A DNA stretch of 64,000 nucleotides, from assembly GCA_963978545.1 (NCBI GenBank), contig OZ021732.1:60054714-60118713 (forward strand). Direction: 5' to 3'. The translations under genes and the position numbers were made by a program. Source of the DNA: Linyphia triangularis (taxonomy: Eukaryota; Arthropoda; Arachnida; Araneae; Linyphiidae). The notes beneath the pieces are model-generated. The model saw only the letters and a list, made by a program, of their open reading frames with translations, made no database searches and was not told the DNA's origin. Of this stretch, positions 26,252 through 39,700 are shown one piece after another. Position 1 is the first letter of the stretch, and each line of letters opens with the position of its first letter.

Positions 26252-26315
26252 TTTTCTACTTTTTAGTTTGGTTTTCTATTAAAGCATGTTTTTTAGTTTT
26301 TTAAACTATTAATTA
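26252..26315. repeat. partial duplicate of the foldback right arm
   Basis: This segment repeats the outer part of the right arm ('ttttctactttttagtt' to 'gttttttaaactattaatt') in direct orientation with a few changes, so the arm end exists as a tandem pair. Confidence 0.8.
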
Positions 26316-26439
26316 TTTTTTCTGTAAACTATAAATTTTTTTTAATTAATTTTTTTAGTTAAGTGTACAAAACTCTCCAGTTGTTCTTGCCAATAGTCAC
26401 ATGCTTGTCTCAAATTTAAGTCATGTGTATGTCTTAGTA

Positions 26440-26830
26440 CACGCCGTATTACTAGGCACAAAACACTACCTTGTCTCTGAATATGAAAAATCACTAATCC
26501 TGAAGATCCTGGTAAGGATAATGCGACTAAAAAAAAACACGCTTTGTATAACCGTCATTCCCACGACAAATCTTTCAAATGTCTGCCTTATCAATTGTCG
26601 ATAATAGGTTCTGTGATTACTGGGATTGTAATGGGTAACGGCACACCAGGGTTCGATTCTGGAGAAGGTTGGTTGGTTGGAATTTAACGGCGCAAAGGCA
26701 ACACGAGCTAATCCTTGTGATAAAGCGACAAACTTATAGAATTATTGTATTGTCATCGGGTCTTTGACAAGTGTGCAAAGTTTGAACATACAGGTGAAAC
26801 TAATAAAAGCGTGTTAAAGAGGGAATTTCG
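26440..26830 (+). repeat. dispersed repeat, copy 1, interrupted by SINE/LINE-tail sequence
   Basis: Shares 'aaatc(a/g)ctaatcctga', 'attgtcatcgg', 'aagtgtgcaaagttt' and 'gctaataaaagcgtgttaaa'-type blocks with 26,960-27,170. The copy is interrupted at about 26,600-26,720 by a tRNA-like segment and an inverted AACC-tailed fragment. It is non-coding. Confidence 0.6.
26604..26720. mobile_element. SINE-like pieces: tRNA-like B box (+) and inverted AACC-tailed 3' end (-)
   Basis: A B-box-like 'gggttcgattctgg' lies at 26,650-26,663 on the plus strand. It is followed by 'ggttggttggttgg' and sequence whose complement (reading 'gtgttgcctttgcgcc' into an AACC tail) matches the tails at 28.1 and 41.6 kb. 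This looks like one short retroposon inserted next to, or into, another. It is not a functional tRNA. Confidence 0.45.
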
Positions 26831-26959
26831 GTAATTTTTTTATGAACTAAAATTAAAAAGCCACTTCCGATCGAGGTTGTAGACTTCTTTAAAGTTATAC
26901 TTAAATAAGTGATCGGCGCACCTGGTAGTTTCCCTTATTGGTCTTGACGCAGACACTCC

Positions 26960-27170
26960 GGGTCTCAGGAAAACAAAAAATCGCTAATCCTGACTATTCT
27001 AGTAAAGATAACGGGTCAAACTGTTTAAAATATTGAATTGTCATCGGTCCTTAATAAGTATGCCAAATTTCGAGTTAATCCGACGATTTGAAGGGGGTCA
27101 AAATCATGTTCAAAGATTCCGTTACATACTAACATACGTCTGAAGCTAATAAAAGCGTGTTAAAAATTGG
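26960..27170 (+). repeat. dispersed repeat, copy 2
   Basis: Direct repeat of the 26.44-26.83 kb family, with the same block order ending in 'gctaataaaagcgtgttaaa'. It is non-coding. Confidence 0.6.
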
Positions 27171-27271
27171 GTAGAACTGGAATAGTCCGTTCTATTGGTA
27201 CTCAACTCCTCAAGTAACCATTAAGAGATGAAAAGGGAACACTAAAATAAGTTCTTCTTTTGCGATGATAT

Positions 27272-27990
27272 TGTTTCGTGGATGGGTTCGAAAGATTTGA
27301 AGCCAAAGCAGATCAAAACTTGCAGAAATTTATTCCGATATAACTCTTAGTAGATTCTCTTACAACTCCAGAACTTCTCGTTCTAGTAGACTCATACAGC
27401 TCTTTTCACAACAATAGAGCACAAAACAGCAGTTAAAAACTTGACAACACAACTGCTAAAATCTCTGCAAAAGACAATGCAATACAGTTCGCTGTAGAAC
27501 TACTCTGAATGCTCACTGAGACTCAGTATCTCAACTCAGTAATTCCTGTCAACTAACTGACTCAACTCACGGCCGGCCTTATATAGGAGTCAAACCTTCT
27601 TGAAACTTCTAGAGGTAGATATTTGGAGAACTTTCCAGATCGTAGTCGAAAAGTCCTATACATTTACATGGGGAACGAAAATGTCACCAAATGGTTGCCA
27701 AGTTTGGCGACATTTGGCGATTTCTCGCCAAATTTGGCGATAGAAATTAATCGCTAACTTGGCTCTATCTCGCCAATTTGGCGAGATTGCCATTACCATT
27801 AATGTTAAATGCCCTGCTCCTTGTAAAACTCGCTTCCCAACGTTATCTCTGTAAAACTCGTTATCTAGCATTAAGACACGCATTGCAGGAAAGCAAACCT
27901 TTGCACTGAATTATGCGAAATGTACAGAAATTTATCTTTTTACATAATTAATGCTACGAAATATTTACAAATATACAGAAATCCGTAACA
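27272..27990 (-). mobile_element. solo LTR of the same Gypsy-type family (copy 2, - orientation)
   Basis: Reverse-complement homologue of 16,208-16,899 along its length, with TATA-like 'ttatatagg' near 27,580, an inverted poly(A)-signal near 27,331 and a larger TTGGCGA/TCGCCAA cluster at 27,700-27,790. ATAT flanks both ends (27,268-27,271 and 27,991-27,994). It is 719 bp against 692 bp for copy 1. Interspersed substitutions show the two are separate old insertions rather than a recent inversion product. The 75-codon minus frame inside is an artefact. Confidence 0.8.
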
Positions 27991-28007
27991 ATATTTTCCT
28001 AAATGGA

Positions 28008-28162
28008 CGTCTTCTAGACCACGAGGTTGCGGGTTCGAGTCCCGTGTTAGGCATGGGTGTTTGTAAATGTATGTTGGCTTGTCTAATGACGAAAGTTTCG
28101 GCGCATTATAGCCCTCGTGTTGCTGACGGCGCCAGATAATCTGAATACAACCAACCAACCTA
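28008..28162 (+). mobile_element. 5'-truncated tRNA-derived SINE with AACC tail
   Basis: Contains a perfect tRNA B box 'GGTTCGAGTCC' at 28,032-28,042 within 'gttgcgggttcgagtcccgt'. The body ends 'cctcgtgttgctgacggcgcc', then 'aaccaaccaacc' at 28,150-28,161. The A box is missing, with solo-LTR flank lying close upstream. The tail resembles the LINE 3' end at 24.73 kb, which suggests the SINE was mobilised by that LINE family (inference). Confidence 0.7.
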
Positions 28163-28559
28163 AATGCACGTAATTCTAAAGTGGATTTAACTCATGATGG
28201 AATAGTGAATCTTTAGAAAGCAAACATTTCATTTACAGTGATATCCGAAGAATTTTGGAAGATATCTTTGATCTTACTATGTTGTGACTTTATCAAACCA
28301 TGCTTAGAGAATTCAACTAAAGATATTACTAGTCATAAGAGATAATATTTTAACTTTATTTTTAAGCAACACAGAGAAATACGAAATGTTAAAATAGTGA
28401 AACGGAAATAGTTTATATAAATTCATAAAGAGTTAAGAGGTGAGTAACTTCCTGAAATAAATCCGGAGTTCCTTTACATTATAATCCCCATAATAAATTT
28501 TTTCGATAATAGCTAGTTTCATCACTTCCCATTCTAACCGTGATTGTTTTTGAAGTTTA
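28163..28559. other. AT-rich stretch, nothing recognised
   Basis: No feature was supported. Confidence 0.5.
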
Positions 28560-29110
28560 GCTTTCTTCTTCTTCTTCTTCAGTGGCTCGACATCCCATGG
28601 TGGGCCTTTGCCTTTTCAAGAAGCCGCTACCCTGTTCTTAGCCATTGTTCTCCAGTTCTTGACCTTTATTGTGTGGAAGTCTTTTTCCAAACAGTCTAGA
28701 AACCTGATCATTGGTCTGCCTCTAGGACGAACCCTAGTTTGTCCTTTTCATCCTCTGGATTTTTATGAATGTTATGATATCTGGTTCGTTAAAAAAATTA
28801 TAAAGTTCTGTGTTCCATCTTTATCGCCTTACATTGTTTTCAAAGACACCGCCGAGATTGCTTCTCAACATTTTTCTTTCAAATTCAGCAAGGGCTTCTT
28901 CGTCACCTTGTGTAAGCGTCCAAGTTTCAGCAGCATAGGTCAGTACAGGTCTAATCAGACTCTTATACAAAAGTTGCTTTGTTTTTCTTTTCAGCAGGGA
29001 TGATCTAAGATGTATTCGTATTCCAATGGAAACATAGGTTAGCTGCAGTTATTCTTTTATGTATTTCTGGCGTTATGTCGTTATTTACATTTACTTCTGA
29101 TGTTGGCTTT
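28560..29110 (-). pseudogene. LINE reverse transcriptase C-terminal fragment
   Basis: Minus-strand reading gives LLKRKTKQLLYKSLIRPVLTY, then AAETWTLTQGDEEALAEFERK near 28,900, RWNTELYNFFNEPDIITFIK near 28,800, RGRPMIRFLDCLEKDF near 28,720, VKNWRTMAKNR near 28,650, and a terminal KAKAHHGMSSH followed by a stop, then a short GAA-repeat tail at 28,561-28,580. This is the conserved C-terminus of a LINE family whose proteins read E-T-W-x-L-T and end in A-K-A-H-x-G. The exact clade is not assigned. A few frameshifts and stops make it a pseudogene. The 131-codon plus-strand frame over it is a shadow. Confidence 0.8.
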
Positions 29111-30156
29111 GATAGTTATTGATATTGTTATTATTATTTTTTTATTTACATTTTTAACCAAATATTTATAAATTAAGCACTTCACTATTTTTTAATTTAC
29201 TGTTTATTTTCATTGTAAGTCATTTTTCTTCCTTCTTGAAAAGAAGCGATTAATTCGGTAAACTTAAATTAATTGGTAGTGTAACATTGTAGCATTTTTT
29301 ATTGTTGGCAGTCATGGTATGTCACTTGTTGACCTTCGGTATAGTTCCAGGGATTATGAATGCAATAACTAATGACCTGCAAAACAAGATCCCATATTAT
29401 CAATGTACCAGTTATCTTCAACTATAATGTGTTACACTATATCTGAGAATTAATCACCACAGTAGCATTTAAACAACACTCATACTTAAAACAGGGTGAA
29501 ATAAAGCTAGAAGATAGTAAAAAATCCTTTATTGATATCGTTTTGCGAACAACATCGGATTTAATTCGAGATATCAAATACTTCTCAACTGCACGGAAGA
29601 GTTCGGAAAGTAAAAAATAAAGACATTAGTTCTCTTCCGCTTTCTTTCATGTAACCAATGTCTTACTTCGGTTTATATTCTGGATTTAAATATGGAAACT
29701 ATCTTAAAAATATAAATGTCTTCACCCAACATTAAACTGATTTCGAAGTTAATGGATATTTTTCTTCAGGACCTGAAGCGTTACTTCATTGATTGCACTT
29801 TTCAACAATTCAAAAGCTTTCTAGTATAAAATAACTAGTTGAAATAAATCGTTTTTTACAGTTGAAGGATATTGCTTCCGTTTCATTTCTCCAACATAAC
29901 ACTTTTATGGATCATAAATCCCTATTATTGCTTAAATACATCGATGAAACGACCGCGATAAAAACCATCTTAAAGAGCAAATCTCACTAAGGGATACTCA
30001 AAGTGGCTCAAAGGGTCATCGTGCTTGTCTAGTTTATAAAATACGAGATCTTTTGATCTTTAGTGCGAATTAAGGAGAACTCCTATATTATTTTGAATAT
30101 ATTTTACGTTCTCTTCGAATTTCGATAAAAGCAAAATCAAGAAAGAATTGTAACCG

Positions 30157-30188
<32 letters not shown>

Positions 30189-30957
30189 CAGATGAGAGAA
30201 ATGTAAAAATATTACATTTAAATCTTATTATGAAATATGCTGTTTAAATCATTGTCGTAATGGAGAAGAGTTCAATGTCTATTGAATTCAGGAATAAAAA
30301 TAAAAGATTATGCCTTTTCCTCCAAAGATTTATATAATTCAACTGAAATTTTTATTGTACAGCAGGTAAAAGAACTCCGATAACTGGCTATATCTTTTGT
30401 ACTAATTAATAAAAAAGGAATGGAAAGTATTATTGTAATTATTGTAGAAGGTTTTTGTAAATATTAATATAAAGTTTTTATCTCAACAGTTCCCGAATTT
30501 TATTTTTTTCGGTTAAGTAACAGTTATATACTGATTTACACATCAAAAAATTATTATTACATCATCTTCAATATTTATCATTTTTATTTGTTTTTCGGAG
30601 ATTTTGTGTAAATACACTAGTATACAGCCCTTTAAGAAATAATTTTTGATAGAGATATAGGAAATTATAAACGTAACACATAGGTGCAAACAACTTTATT
30701 CAGAGACTTTAACGACTGAGAAATGCAATAATTTAGCCATTACTTTTCTACGTGTTACATGATTCCCATGCATGGTTCCATATCTTAGACGTTTAGCATT
30801 GGAGGAGCATTGCTTTAGGATTGATGGAGTCTTCGCTAGTTTACAGTCAAGGAAATCTTGAAATATTCTGAATTTTAATTGCAGGTGTGTTGAATAAACT
30901 TGAATTCTTACAAACATCGAATATATAATGGACTGTGTGCACATAAACTGTTTATTA
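29111..30957. other. AT-rich stretch, nothing recognised
   Basis: A T-run of about 28 at 30,161-30,189 may be an old retroposon tail on the minus strand. There is no supported gene. The 101-codon minus frame at 30,696-31,001 has no recognisable motif and runs into a repeat. Confidence 0.5.
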
Positions 30958-32050
30958 TATAAACTAGGGGGCACCTCCCCCTGCTCGCTGACGCTCGCCA
31001 ACCCCCTGGATTGCTATGCAATCCCCTTGGCTCGCTTTGCTCGCCTTAAAGAGAAGCATTTAAAATATGCCCTAGCAAAAAGCTATTTCATCTGCATAAT
31101 GCCATGAAACTGAACCTTTTATTATTTATGAAGAGTCAGAATACTTGCCACGTCATTATTCTGTTGCTGTCGAGACGCGTTAAGCAGGGACAGTGTGGCA
31201 ACGTAGTAGAAAGTTCTTGGAAAACAACAAAAATAAACAGTTTTGTAGATATATTTAAAAAAGATAGGTTATTTCATTGAACAATTAAAATTTACGGGCT
31301 GGTTTTGTATGAAGCGCCAAAATAATTAAAGTTGCTTATCGAAATTTCTTAATGAAACAATCATAAGTTCACTTAATCTTTTTTGCGATACTTAGAAAAT
31401 AAAATAAAACAGTGAAAGGTCAATTATCCAGCATTTAATCAACCGGAATTTTTTGAAAATCAAATTTGGCGAGAAAATTAGCCATATTTCGCCAATAGTT
31501 TTTTTTTTTTAATTTTCATATGAGATTTTGAAGTTGAGTGGGTGGTTTTATTCGTTATTTTGATAGTTTTTAATTCGTAATAGCTGAATTTGCACTGATT
31601 AAAGATGAGTATAGGTTCAGATTTACTGCACAACGCCTCTTAGAGATTTTTTTTAAAATTGGGGATTTAGCACTGAATGCAATCCGACGACCTCCGGAAC
31701 ATGTTCCAGCAGATAACTTTTCCGAAAAGTCTGATTTATCCGGAATTCTAATCTAAAAGAAATGTACACATCTTGGATCTATTTATTCTTGCATCATCGT
31801 AACTATTAAATCAATACGTTTTAAATAGGCAATAATTTATATCTGTAGATGGTAATAAGAAAAACAAAATATAGCGAATCCAAGTTGTAGCTATTGCCAG
31901 ATGTATTAGTCAAATTTCAAAAGATATATTGTGATTGGCTGGAAATTCGTGCATAAAGTGCATTTAGAAGATTGGTGATTGAAGTCGTTGCCATTCTGCT
32001 CACAGAAATACAGCCAAATTTGGACGTTACGCAAGAGAATTATATATATA
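30958..32050 (+). repeat. dispersed non-coding repeat, 'actagggggcacctccccc' type
   Basis: Begins near 'aaactagggggcacctcccc' and has GC-rich self-complementary tracts ('gctcgctgacgctcgcc', 'ggctcgctttgctcgcc'). It ends at 'gcaagagaattatatatatagata', where a second element starts. It includes a TTGGCGA/TCGCCAA pair at 31,463-31,500. Its class is unknown, though the 'gctcgct' tracts recall those at 7.7 and 46.1 kb. Confidence 0.55.
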
Positions 32051-33940
32051 GATAACTAGCTGAATACCCGTGCTGCGCTACGAAATTTTACCATTAGCAT
32101 TTTAGCGATCAAAAGACATTCATGTATTCTACACTTCAGACGTTTGCTCCCATTTCGATCCCGACAAATTGATTTATCAAAATAGGAACTTTCCTTTGTT
32201 GACATTTTAAACGAAATTTATAATTGTGAATAGTAAACTGGAATAGTTTATTGTGTTTATGTTTGCTCTTAGTTCTAAATTTCAAAGTAGTAGCTGTATT
32301 GAAATTAAGTTAATTAGACATTAAGTTAATCCTCGTATAGTTTCAATGTTGCGTCGTCTTTTCATCCCTTAAAAATTCGTTAATCGATATTGGAATGACT
32401 TATTTTTTTAACATTTGCAAAAAAATATCAGAAAAATGACTACATTGGAAGAGGAACATTCGGATATCCCTCGTTTGGAACATTTAACCCCTTTTCGACC
32501 CCTTAAAGTTGGTTAATCGAGAACAGAATGGCTTACTTTTTCTATGTTTAATCTTTTTTGACATTTGTACCAAATTTCCGAGTTGTGACCATATGGGAAG
32601 TGGTACATTCGAATATTCCTCGTTTGGAACGTTTAACCCCTTTTCCACCCCTTGATCCACCGGAGATCGGAATAGTTTACTTTTTCTGCGTTTGTCTTTA
32701 TTGATATTCACACCAGTTTTCAGAATTGTGAAAATATGAGAAGTAGGACATTCGAATATATCGCTCGTTTGGAACGTTTAACCCCTTTTTGACCTCTTAA
32801 AGTGGGTTAATCGAGATCGGAATAGCTTACTTTTTCTATTTTTACCATTGTACCGTTTGGAACGTTTAACCCCTTTTCGACCCCTAAAAGTGTGTTAATC
32901 GAGATCGGAATAGTTTACTTTTTCTATTTTTACCATTGTTGATATTTGTGCCGATTTTCAGAGTTGTGACTATGTGGGAAGTAGGATTTTCGAATGTCCC
33001 CCGTTTGGAACGTTTAACCCCTTTTCGACCCCTTAAAGTGGGTTAATCGAGATCGGAATAGTTTACTTTTTCTATTTTTACCATTGTTGATATTTGTGCC
33101 GATTTTCAGAGTTGTGACTATGTGGGAAGTAGGATTTTCGAATGTCCCCCGTTTGGAACGTTTAACCCCTTTTCGACCCCTTAAAGTGGGTTAATCGAGA
33201 TCGGAATAGTTTACTTTTTCTATTTTTACCATTGTTGAAATTTGTGCCGATTTTCAGAATTGTGACTATGTGGGAAGTAGGATTTTCGAATGTCCCCCGT
33301 TTGGAACGTTTAACCCCTTTTCGACCCCTTAAAGTGTGTTAATCGAGATCGGAATAGTTTACTTTTTCTATTTTTACCATTGTTGATATTTGTGCCGATT
33401 TTCAGAGTTGTGACTATGTGGGAAGTAGGATTTTCGAATGTCCCCCGTTTGGAACGTTTAACCCCTTTTCGACCCCTTAAAGTGTGTTAATCGAGATCGG
33501 AATAGTTTACTTTTTCTATTTTTACCATTGTTGATATTTGTGCCGATTTTCAGAGTTGTGACTATGTGGGAAGTAGGATTTTCGAATGTCCCCCGTTTGG
33601 AACGTTTAACCCCTTTTCGACCCCTTAAAGTGTGTTAATCGAGATCGGAATAGTTTACTTTTTCTATTTTTACCATTGTTGATATTTGTGCCGATTTTCA
33701 GAGTTGTGACTATGTGGGAAGTAGGATTTTCGAATGTCCCCCGTTTGGAACGTTTAACCCCTTTTCGACCCCTTAAAGTGGGTTAATCGAGATCGGAATA
33801 GTTTACTTTTTCTATTTTTACCATTGTTGATATTTGTGCCGATTTTCAGAGTTGTGACTATGTGGGAAATGGGAGAATTAGTGATGAGTGTGTCAGTGAG
33901 TCAGTGAGTGAGGGCTTTGCCTTATATATATAGAGATTCA
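32051..33940 (+). repeat. dispersed repeat carrying a 148-bp minisatellite
   Basis: Bounded by 'tatatatagataactagctgaatacccgtgc' on the left and 'ttatatatatagagatt' on the right. The left 300 bp are unique. The rest is a tandem array of a unit marked by 'cgtttggaacgtttaacccc'. Short direct TATATATAGA motifs at both ends may be target sequence. It is non-coding. Confidence 0.7.
32471..33880. repeat. minisatellite, ten units, six at exact 148-bp spacing
   Basis: Unit starts lie at 32,471, 32,620, 32,765, 32,853, 33,001, 33,149, 33,297, 33,445, 33,593 and 33,741. From 33,001 onward spacing is exactly 148 bp and the units are nearly identical. Earlier units are diverged, and the one at 32,765 carries a deletion of about 60 bp. 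This fits recent homogenisation of the right side. It is non-coding. Confidence 0.93.
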
Positions 33941-36380
<2,440 letters not shown>

Positions 36381-36640
36381 TGTTGTAAATCAACGCCTAT
36401 TTTCCCTTCACCCCCATTTTGTAATGGAACATTCTACTGATTACATATAAACGTTAAAAACTGTTGTGGCAACACTCGATTCTAAAACTACGTTCCTGTT
36501 GGTGTGTAAATAATCCGTGGGTCAGTATGTGTAGGCGCCCACGTAAATGTTTTCTCTAGTTTTTACCTAAAGTGTTTATTAAATAAGTTTCGTCTAAGAA
36601 TTGCCTTCTCATTCATCTGTTATTGTGGTCAAATCCCACA
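36381..36640 (+). repeat. Copia 5' LTR
   Basis: 260 bp, TGTTGT...CCCACA with TGT/ACA inverted ends, identical by eye to the 3' LTR. It should contain promoter and R region; no clear TATA box is assigned. Confidence 0.96.
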
Positions 36641-36641
36641 A

Positions 36642-36661
36642 TGGTTATGGGGCCAGCACGC
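36642..36661 (+). promoter_or_regulatory. primer-binding site matching the initiator tRNA-Met anticodon region
   Basis: One base after the LTR, the sequence TGGTTATGGGGCCAGCACGC matches the complement of the animal initiator tRNA-Met anticodon stem-loop region (my recalled sequence) at 18 of 20 positions, rather than a tRNA 3' CCA end. Use of an internally cleaved half of initiator tRNA-Met is the known priming mode of Drosophila copia, so this element probably primes the same way. Confidence 0.8.
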
Positions 36662-36793
36662 TTCCACTGCGCAAAGATTGAATGTAGTACTAGGCGAAGC
36701 TAAGCCTAACAACGTGCACCGTTAAACCAACGGGCAGCCATTTTGAAAGTTTCGTTCCTGCATACCAATTCAGCATTCATATCTACCGAAAAA

Positions 36794-39700
36794 ATGTCTT
36801 CAAACGCCATGAGCATCGAAAGACTCGGTAAGGAGAATTATGATACCTGGAAACTTCAAATTGAAGCCATATTGGTCAAAAATGACCATTGGATTTATGC
36901 ATCCGGCACGGAACCGAAACCAACGGATACTGAAGTCAACTTGACAAAATGGACTGTAAATGATCAAAAGGCGAAAGCAGATATAATTTTAGCTATGTCT
37001 CCCAGTGAACTTTGCCATGTCAAACATTGCAAAACTTCAAACGAAGTATGGATGAAGTTAAAATCTGTTTACGAGTCAAAAGGTCCGGCTAAAAAAGCAA
37101 CACTTCTAAAACAGCTATTATTCAAACGCATGACTACCGAGGATATGTCCACGCATCTAAACTCGTTCTTCGATACAGTTGACAAAGAGATGGAAATCGA
37201 GATTGCGGACGATCTATTATCAATTCTATTGTTATATAGTATCCCGGATAGTTTCGAAAATTTTCGGTGTGCAATCGAATCAAGAGACGAACTGCCGAAA
37301 CCTGATATTCTAAAAATAAAGCTGTTGGAAGAATTCGAGTCCCGACAAGGAAAAGGAAGCCAAGATACACCAAACGCATATTATTCATCTAAAGGAAACT
37401 ATAAACAAAAAGCGAAACCTCAAAATTCCTGGAATGCAGCTAATCAAAATAAAAGAATGAGTAATAAACCATTTCGAAACATCGTTTGCGGATTCTGTAC
37501 CAAGAGGGGCCATAAAACCGAAAGCTGTTTCAAGAAAATCGCAGAAAACAAAACAACATCTTCAAAAGATGAAAGAAAATGTTCGACACAACGAAACGAG
37601 TGTGCGACAACAGCAATCTGCACAGAAATTTCTATCAAAGCAAGCCAAACTAACACCACTTTTGTGTTTGACAGTGGTGCCAGCTCCCACATGGTAAATG
37701 ATGAAAATATGTTCTTTGAGTTCCAGAAACAAACGAATTCGTTCATTAAATTAGCTGTTGATAAAACTGCAGAAATAACTGGAAAAGGTTCCGTTAGAAT
37801 AACAGTTCCCGACGAGCAAGGTACCAAAACAATTCGACTTGAAAATGTACTCTGTGTTCCTGAACTAAAAATGAACTTGTTATCAACTTCAAAATGCACA
37901 CGAAACAACCGTTCTGTAATTTTTGATGCACATGATGCAAAAGTAATTGAAGAAAATGGATCTGTTATGATGCGTGCAAAACGAATTGGGGATTTATACT
38001 ACATTGAACCAAGCATAGAAAGTGCAGCTGTCGCAACAGAATTTCAAATATGGCATAAAAAATTCGGCCACTTAAATGAAAATGACCTAAAGAAATTAAA
38101 ATCAGAAGAAATGATACGAGGACTGTCTTTCAAAAACAACAACTGTGACTCTCTAAAGGACTGTAAAATCTGTTTACAAAGCAAACAAAGTGCTACACCT
38201 TATCCGAAGAAGTCCAAATTTGTTAGTACAGATTTACTCGATCTAGTGCATTCTGATCTATGTGGACCGATGAAAATACCATCACTTGGAGGATCACGCT
38301 ATTTTGTGACTTTCATCGACGACAAAAGTCGCTACATAGAAATATTCTTCCTCAAAACTAAGGAAGAAGTAAAAGACGCATTCCTTAAATACAAAGCCTG
38401 CATCGAAAATCGTACTGGAAAGAAAATAAAAGTTCTACGTACGGATAACGGTTTGGAGTATGTAGGTCAAGAATTCGACAGATTTTTAATACAAGAAGGA
38501 ATACGCAGAGAAAGTTCCTCTCCATACACTCCACAGCAAAATGGTGTCTCGGAAAGAGCGAACAGATCAATCGTTGAGATGGCACGTTGTTTACTTTTTC
38601 AAGCAAACTTGGATTCTACTTTCTGGGCAGAAGCAGTCCGAACGAGCGCCCATCTAAGAAACAGATGCCCTTCACGTAGTATAATGGCAAACAAAACTCC
38701 ACTCGAGTTATTTTTTGGCAGAAAGCCAACTGCAGCATACTTCAAAATCTTCGGTCAAAAGGCCTTCGTTTTAAACAAACGCCAAAAATCAAAATTCGAT
38801 CCAAGGTCACAAGAGGTTATATTTATTGGATATTCAGACGGAGTAAAAGCCTATCGTTTCTGGGATCCAAAAACAAGAAAGGTAATCGTCAGTCGCGATG
38901 TGAAATTTATAAACGAATTCAACCCTCCTTGTGATAACTCAGAAAAAGAGCTAGATTATTTTTTTTCTTTCGAAGAATCTTCAACAGAAATGGAACCAAG
39001 TGTTCTGGTGTCTTCTCCTCCGAGAAATCCACAGTCGGATACGTCATTGCAACCGCAGCCAATAGCAGACGAGAGCCCTTTGGAAGAGGATGATGTAACC
39101 ATCGATATATATGATGCAACAAGTAGCGAAGGAGAAAATGATTACGCAACCAGTGATGCTATTCCAAAGCGCAAATCTGGCCGACCATATTTTCTCCGAT
39201 CAGGTCACAGAGGTCGCCCTCGAAAGCTATTTCACTACGCGAATACCACAGCTGATTTTGATGACTCTGATATTTCTCCTAGCGTGTCAGAAGCGCTAAA
39301 AAGCAAAAATGCTGATGGATGGATAGACGCCATGAATGAAGAATTTTATTCGTTAGTAAAAGAAAATGCCTGGGAACTTGTTGATCGTCCGATAAATAAG
39401 AAGGTGATACCCTCGAAATTTGTTTTGAAGACCAAATTTAATCAAGATGGAACTGTACAAATATTAAAAGCTAGACTCGTCGCATTAGGATGTGCACAGA
39501 CCATTGGTGATTTCGATGAAAATTTTTCCCCTGTTGCAAGACTGAGTTCAATCCGAACCGTCTTAGCTCATGCAGTTGAAAATCATCTTATAGCTCATCA
39601 ATTGGATTTTGTAATGGCCTACATAAATGGAAATTTGACAAAAACTGTTTTCATGGAACTACCTGAAGGTTTCAAAGATACTTCTGTAGGAGACAAAGTT

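Noticed and set aside
26640..26668. Functional tRNA gene
   Set aside because: Only a B-box/T-arm-like piece is present; no acceptor stem or complete cloverleaf.
28608..29003. 131-codon plus-strand ORF
   Set aside because: The LINE homology lies on the opposite strand; this frame is a shadow.
32484..33937. CRISPR-like array
   Set aside because: Direct repeats have no unique spacers; it is a 148-bp minisatellite in eukaryotic DNA.
36743..36793. Upstream extension of the Copia ORF
   Set aside because: The frame opens at a TTG; the first ATG is at 36,794 and directly precedes the conserved Gag start.
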